Of a DNA stretch of 9,717 nt, positions 6,785-9,717 are shown in pieces. The notes beneath the pieces are model-generated. The model had not been told where the DNA came from, ran no database searches, and saw only the letters and a program-made list of their open reading frames with translations. The translations under genes were made by a program, and so were the position numbers. The first letter of the stretch is position 1. Every line of letters begins with the position of its first letter. The stretch comes from JBHIBA01 sp046758845 (lineage in GTDB: Bacteria > UBA8248 > JACPRG01 > G963555815): the NCBI GenBank assembly GCA_046758845.1, contig JBHIBA010000170.1:1-9717 (forward strand), read 5' to 3'.

Positions 6785-6861
6785 TCAATTTCTAACGGAT
6801 GGAACGCGGTGATCGGCCACACTTGTTCGCGACTCCGGGGCGGTCGCCTGCGCCTGCTTCA

Positions 6862-6879
6862 TGAGTGAACATTCGTTCA
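6862..6879. promoter_or_regulatory. 18-bp palindrome, candidate TetR-type operator (site 2)
   Basis: TGAGTGAACATTCGTTCA is palindromic at all but a few transition-type positions and matches site 1 (3502-3519) at 15 of 18 bases. It lies about 140 bp upstream of the lipoprotein operon start, facing an otherwise empty intergenic region. Two such sites in 10 kb, both ahead of minus-strand envelope genes, suggest one regulator. Confidence 0.5.
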
Positions 6880-7204
6880 TCGTTCGCCCCAAAAAAATCG
6901 CCCTTAGGCGCCCGCCGCGGGTGGCCACGGGGTATCCCCGTACTCAACGATCCTGAGTCTTGCGGCTGTCACGCCGGGGGTCGCCATCTACTCAACTTTC
7001 CCGGCGCGCAAGCCGCTGCCGCACCAGGATCACAGTCGGGACCCTCGGCGGGCCATTCCGGGTCATTTTCGAGTTTGGTGTCTGACACCCCCAATGGCCG
7101 GTTAATGCAAGGGGGATGCCAAGATAATCCCCTAGCGTAATTTATTGAATATACGTAGCTTATGACGCCCTGAGCGACTGAGAGCCGAAATTGGTTCCCC
7201 TGTT
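6880..7204. other. Intergenic stretch with two small inverted repeats, no gene seen
   Basis: Frames here are open for up to about 90 codons but show no conserved motif and no ribosome binding site, so I call no gene. It holds GGTGTC-T-GACACC (7077-7089), GGGGAT/ATCCCC (7112-7117 with 7127-7132), and an A+T-rich patch (about 7138-7163) that would suit a promoter for the downstream methyltransferase, although no clean -35/-10 pair is visible. Confidence 0.45.
7077..7089. repeat. Perfect palindrome GGTGTCTGACACC
   Basis: Six-base arms GGTGTC and GACACC flank one T. Palindromes of this form (GGTGTC/GACACC, GGGGTC/GACCCC) recur between genes in many environmental genomes and can belong to REP-like elements. 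Only one copy is seen here, so the link is recalled, not shown. Confidence 0.35.
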
Positions 7205-7430
7205 TGGTAACCTCGTTGCCAGATGTGAGACAACGTTATCACCGATCTCAAAGGTGTGTGAAAATTGAGGGGACGATTCACCTCTGTGGAATTGAAACAG
7301 CACTTAAGGGTTCTCCGGTGAAAGCGGACACCGCCTTGAAAGCAAGGGGCGCATCGGCCACCGAGGCCTCAGGGCCGAGTTGGAAAACCCTGGAAGCGTC
7401 TGTCGGGAACTCCGACGGCGGGTCTTTTTT
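7205..7430 (+). ncRNA. Structured 5' leader of the methyltransferase, candidate cis-regulatory RNA
   Basis: Several helices can be drawn by eye. A long hairpin pairs TGGTAAC (7205-7211) with GTTATCA (7235-7241) and GTTG (7215-7218) with CAAC (7231-7234). CTCAA (7247-7251) pairs with TTGAG (7265-7269). AGGGTT (7307-7312) pairs with AACCCT (7386-7391) and encloses three hairpins: CGGTG/CACCG (7316-7320, 7329-7333), CCTTG-AAAG-CAAGG (7334-7347) and TCGGCC/GGCCGA (7354-7359, 7373-7378). An intrinsic terminator follows. This folded junction plus terminator just before a ribosome binding site is the layout of an attenuator or riboswitch. I could not match it to a known class. A degraded group II intron is another option, since GACAGGAGCCGGAAGCG at 7431-7447 recalls the start of a domain V. 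No energies were computed. Confidence 0.4.
7397..7430 (+). terminator. Intrinsic terminator in the methyltransferase leader
   Basis: CG-(T)-CTGTCGG (7397-7406) pairs with CCGACGGCG (7412-7420) around loop GAACT, with one bulged T and one G-T pair. GGTCTTTTTT follows directly. The T-run ends about 32 bp before the ATG, so it would stop transcription inside the leader unless an alternative fold forms. This supports attenuation rather than end-of-gene termination, since no gene precedes it on this strand. Confidence 0.55.
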
Positions 7431-7462
7431 GACAGGAGCCGGAAGCGAGGGAGAACACGAGT

Positions 7463-8500
7463 ATGCCAAGCCAAGAACAGCCCAAACAGGCCGCTGAAGC
7501 ACCGCCTCCGACGGCGCTTTTACAGATGGTGACGGGCTACTGGGTCTCGCAAGCGATCTCTGTGGCCGCCAAGCTGGGCATTGCTGATTTACTTAAGAAC
7601 GGCTCAAGGAGGTTCGAAGAACTGGCGGAGGCCACCGGCACACACGGGCCTTCGCTTTATCGGCTGCTGCGTGCGTTGGCCAGCGTGGGCGTCTTTTCCG
7701 AGGTCGGGGACGGCCGCTTCGAGCCGACTCCGCTTGCAGAATATTTGCGGAGCGACATTCCCGGCTCACTGCGTTCCTTGGCGATTGGGTGGTGTGAAAA
7801 GTGGGCTTGGGAACCGTGGGGCAAGCTCTTGTACAGCGTAAAGACCGGACAGGCTTCGTTCAATCATGTCTTTGGTATGGGGCTCTTCGAATATTTGACG
7901 CGGCATTCCGAGGCTGCTTCCCTCTACAACGAAGCCTTAACAGGCTACACCGCGCAAATTGCCCCCGCGGTCGTCGCCGCCTATGACTTCTCGCAGTTCG
8001 GCACGATTGTGGACGTAGGGGGCGGCGAGGGTATCCTCCTCGCGGCCATTCTAAAGGCGCAGCCGACCCTGAACGGCGTCCATTTCGATTTACCCCACGT
8101 CGCCGAAAGCGCGGGGCAATACCTAAAGGCGGCTGGACTTTCGGCCCGCTGTAAGGTTGTCAGCGGGGACTTCTTTGAGGGTGTACCCAAGGGGGACGAC
8201 GCCTACATTCTCTCTAACATTCTCCACGAGTTTGACGACACCCTCTCGACGACTATCCTCAAAAACATCCATCGGGTCATGTCGAAGAAGGGTAAGGTCC
8301 TCATCGTGGAACCGGTCATCCCCATAGGCAATGCACCCCACCCCGGAAAGTGGCGGGACCTGCACATGTTGGTCAGACTCGGCGGACTGGAGCGCACGGA
8401 GAGCCAGTTCCGAACGCTATTGGGTCAGGCCGGGTTTGAGCTCGCCACAGTAATCTCAACGGATTCGCCGACCTGCCTGATTGAAGGAGTGCGCACATAA
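7463..8500 (+). CDS. SAM-dependent O-methyltransferase (methyltransferase family 2, hydroxyneurosporene/acetylserotonin type)
   Basis: This is a 345-residue cytoplasmic enzyme that transfers a methyl group from SAM, most likely to a hydroxyl on an aromatic or polyketide-like small molecule. Residues 13-100 form the winged-helix dimerisation domain (GYWVSQAISVAAKLGIADLL, RFEELAEATG, SLYRLLRALAS, PTPLAEYL). The catalytic domain has SAM motif I IVDVGGGEG (182-190), the acidic HFDLPHV (Asp209), GDFFEGVP (235-242), and ILHEFDD with His255 at the place of the catalytic His in plant and bacterial O-methyltransferases. MSKKGKVLIVEPV and FELATV complete the Rossmann strands. The length is typical. The ATG has GAGGGAG 9 nt upstream. 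It has no co-oriented neighbour and a long structured leader. The substrate cannot be read from the sequence. Confidence 0.92.
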   Translation: MPSQEQPKQAAEAPPPTALLQMVTGYWVSQAISVAAKLGIADLLKNGSRRFEELAEATGTHGPSLYRLLRALASVGVFSEVGDGRFEPTPLAEYLRSDIPGSLRSLAIGWCEKWAWEPWGKLLYSVKTGQASFNHVFGMGLFEYLTRHSEAASLYNEALTGYTAQIAPAVVAAYDFSQFGTIVDVGGGEGILLAAILKAQPTLNGVHFDLPHVAESAGQYLKAAGLSARCKVVSGDFFEGVPKGDDAYILSNILHEFDDTLSTTILKNIHRVMSKKGKVLIVEPVIPIGNAPHPGKWRDLHMLVRLGGLERTESQFRTLLGQAGFELATVISTDSPTCLIEGVRT

Positions 8501-8610
8501 CCCGCCGGGAAGCAGACCGTCATTGAGAACAGGTCCCGCCCCACAGGGACTCGGGAAGCTATTTTGTGTGGGAATCTTTCGGGGTGCACGGATTCATGGG
8601 GAAATCCAGC

Positions 8611-9585
8611 CTAATACCACTTCTCGAAGTGTATGTTGCCCCGCTGCCCTGACGATTTCGCCAGGGGATCCATCGCGAACCCGTATTTCGTTTCGAGAAC
8701 TTCGATTAACCCGCTCTGACCCCTTGACGGATCTTTCGGGTAAATCTTCCGGCGGGTCCCCCGGTCGATGGAGGGAACGCCGATCAGGGAATCACTGCCG
8801 CACAGGAAAAAACTCATTCTCTCAGGGTCCAGCCTCTCGCCGATCCTCTCCTCGAGCCGGCCGCTCAGGACGAACTCCTGAATGGTCAGGTTGCGTTGAG
8901 CGAACGCAGATTCCTCCGTCGCCAGCCAGATGTAATGATAGTTCCCGTACACCCTTTCCAATTGTTCGTGGACCTCCAGGTAGGCCAGGTCCTCCTTTCG
9001 CATCACGCTGACGATGGAAGTGATTCGGCCGTCGTAGCCCATATGGAGCAACTTCCAGATCATTGCGTTGTGCGGGGCTTCCCCGGTTCCGTTGGAGGCG
9101 AAGACAAGGTGTTTGCCTTGCGTCAGGTTTTCCAGGCCGAGGGTGTAAGCGCCTTTGACTTTTTCGTCGATAAACGTCCGGGAGCCCGGCCGGATGCTCG
9201 AATGATAGAGTCTCGGCGTGAACTCCGGCGGCTTCACCCCCGCCGGGCTTCTTTTCACCAGGTTCATGAAGAATTCGTGGAAGTCCGGCTCGCCGGGGGA
9301 GAGAAGGCGTTCGCCCCCTTCGCTCAAGATGGGGTGCGAAAACGATTCAGCCCGCCTGGCCAGCTTTTGCTTTTTCTCCTTTTGCCGTTCGGATTCCTCC
9401 TGGCTTCCTTCGACCCTTGCCTCCCAGAACCCCAACCCCAGAGTTGCGTACTGGCCGGGCTCGAAGGGCAATGGCCCCTTGTCCGGGCGCACCCGAAGCA
9501 CCATCAGTTCGTCATGAGGCCGGCGGATGGAGACAACGGTTGCGTTGTAATGCTCCGCGGCGAGGGGTGAGAAGTCTTCTGTCAT
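8611..9585 (-). CDS. Ferredoxin-NADP(+) reductase-like flavoprotein with an altered flavin motif
   Basis: This is a 324-residue enzyme of the ferredoxin-NADP reductase superfamily, expected to pass electrons between NAD(P)H and ferredoxin or flavodoxin through FAD. The N-terminal barrel shows YNATVVSIRRP and FEPGQYATLGLG (41-52). TPRLYHSSIRPG and KGAYTL match the stretch read as SPRL-x-x-L-x-x-G and G-x-F-x-L in Fpr enzymes. The nucleotide domain has ASNGTGEAPHNAM (163-175, for TGT-x-x-x-P), MSFFLCGSDSLIG (257-269) and the aromatic end GNIHFEKWY. Two oddities: a charged insert of about 20 residues (SQEESERQKEKKQK, 61-74), and RRAESFSHPI (77-86) where the family has RAYS, so Glu80 stands at the usual flavin-contacting Tyr. 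Convergent with the methyltransferase. The ATG has AAGG 7 nt upstream. Confidence 0.85.
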   Translation of the reverse strand: MTEDFSPLAAEHYNATVVSIRRPHDELMVLRVRPDKGPLPFEPGQYATLGLGFWEARVEGSQEESERQKEKKQKLARRAESFSHPILSEGGERLLSPGEPDFHEFFMNLVKRSPAGVKPPEFTPRLYHSSIRPGSRTFIDEKVKGAYTLGLENLTQGKHLVFASNGTGEAPHNAMIWKLLHMGYDGRITSIVSVMRKEDLAYLEVHEQLERVYGNYHYIWLATEESAFAQRNLTIQEFVLSGRLEERIGERLDPERMSFFLCGSDSLIGVPSIDRGTRRKIYPKDPSRGQSGLIEVLETKYGFAMDPLAKSSGQRGNIHFEKWY

Positions 9586-9689
9586 CGATCGACCTTAGAA
9601 GCAAGCTTAGTCGGCCAACTGGCCAGTCATGTGGGATAAGCCCGCATAGCCGCGATTTTGGCAGATGGGGATGAAAGCCTGGATTCCCA

Positions 9690-9717
9690 GGGGGGCCTTT
9701 TTGAAAACCGGCCCCCC
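9690..9717 (+). repeat. Copy 2 of the GGGCCTTTTTGAAA repeat, within an 8-bp stem hairpin
   Basis: GGGGGGCC (9690-9697) pairs exactly with GGCCCCCC (9710-9717) around the 12-nt loop TTTTTGAAAACC. The 14-base core GGGCCTTTTTGAAA (9693-9706) is identical to 1096-1109. It lies about 105 bp upstream of the reductase start, at the very edge of the window, so the element may continue outside. Confidence 0.5.

Noticed and set aside
6861..7140. Plus-strand open frames in the long intergenic region
   Set aside because: No ribosome binding site or recognisable motif; they run through small inverted repeats typical of intergenic DNA.
7307..7391. Cobalamin riboswitch
   Set aside because: AAGGGTTCTCCGGTGAAAGCGG vaguely recalls part of the cobalamin consensus, but the CCCGCxACTGT-like box and the upstream GGTGCC element are missing.
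7204..7497. Plus-strand 97-codon ORF across the methyltransferase leader
   Set aside because: It coincides with the folded RNA leader and terminator and overlaps the methyltransferase start in another frame; composition is low in hydrophobic residues.
8533..8550. GTCCC/GGGAC hairpin between the convergent methyltransferase and reductase genes as a terminator
   Set aside because: Only a 5-bp stem with an 8-nt loop and no adjacent T-run, so too weak to call.
8896..9570. Long plus-strand ORF opposite the reductase; similar long shadows opposite the GNAT (155-871) and esterase (1740-2453) genes
   Set aside because: Frames opposite G+C-rich genes stay open by chance; none shows motifs, while the opposite strand does.

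Overview
The window is a G+C-rich stretch of bacterial chromosome. It encodes eight well-supported proteins and one possible small peptide, and has no rRNA, tRNA, CRISPR array or transposase. Four predicted lipoproteins, one BamE/SmpA-like, point to a Gram-negative cell envelope. A short dispersed repeat near the left end (CTTGTCCCGAGCGAAGCCGA...) is of a kind I associate with environmental genomes such as Deltaproteobacteria, NC10/Rokubacteria and Chloroflexi. The phylum cannot be fixed from this sequence, and that placement is inference.

Layout. Positions 1-250 are non-coding and carry the dispersed repeat. A plus-strand GNAT acyltransferase follows (251-1093). From 6723 down to 1193 six genes lie on the minus strand. 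In transcription order they are a BamE-like lipoprotein, two paralogous lipoproteins joined by an ATGA overlap, a two-domain GNAT + class V aminotransferase protein with a TTG start, a secreted SGNH/GDSL esterase, and a small putative lipoprotein. A 30-33 codon Cys-containing ORF overlaps the TTG start of the fusion protein. After a roughly 740-bp intergenic region comes a plus-strand SAM-dependent O-methyltransferase (7463-8500). A convergent ferredoxin-NADP reductase-like flavoprotein (9585-8611) ends the window.

Regulation. Two near-identical 18-bp palindromes, TGAGTGAATGTTCGCTCA (3502-3519) and TGAGTGAACATTCGTTCA (6862-6879), look like operators of one TetR-type repressor. One lies upstream of the esterase and the other upstream of the lipoprotein operon, so these envelope/lipid genes may form a small regulon. 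The methyltransferase has a long leader that can fold into a multi-hairpin junction followed by an intrinsic terminator just before its ribosome binding site. That is the layout of a transcription attenuator or riboswitch, although a degraded group II intron fragment is a competing explanation.

Most worth checking: the folded leader, the GNAT-aminotransferase fusion with its overlapping small ORF, the shared palindromic operators, and the reductase whose flavin-motif tyrosine appears replaced by glutamate.
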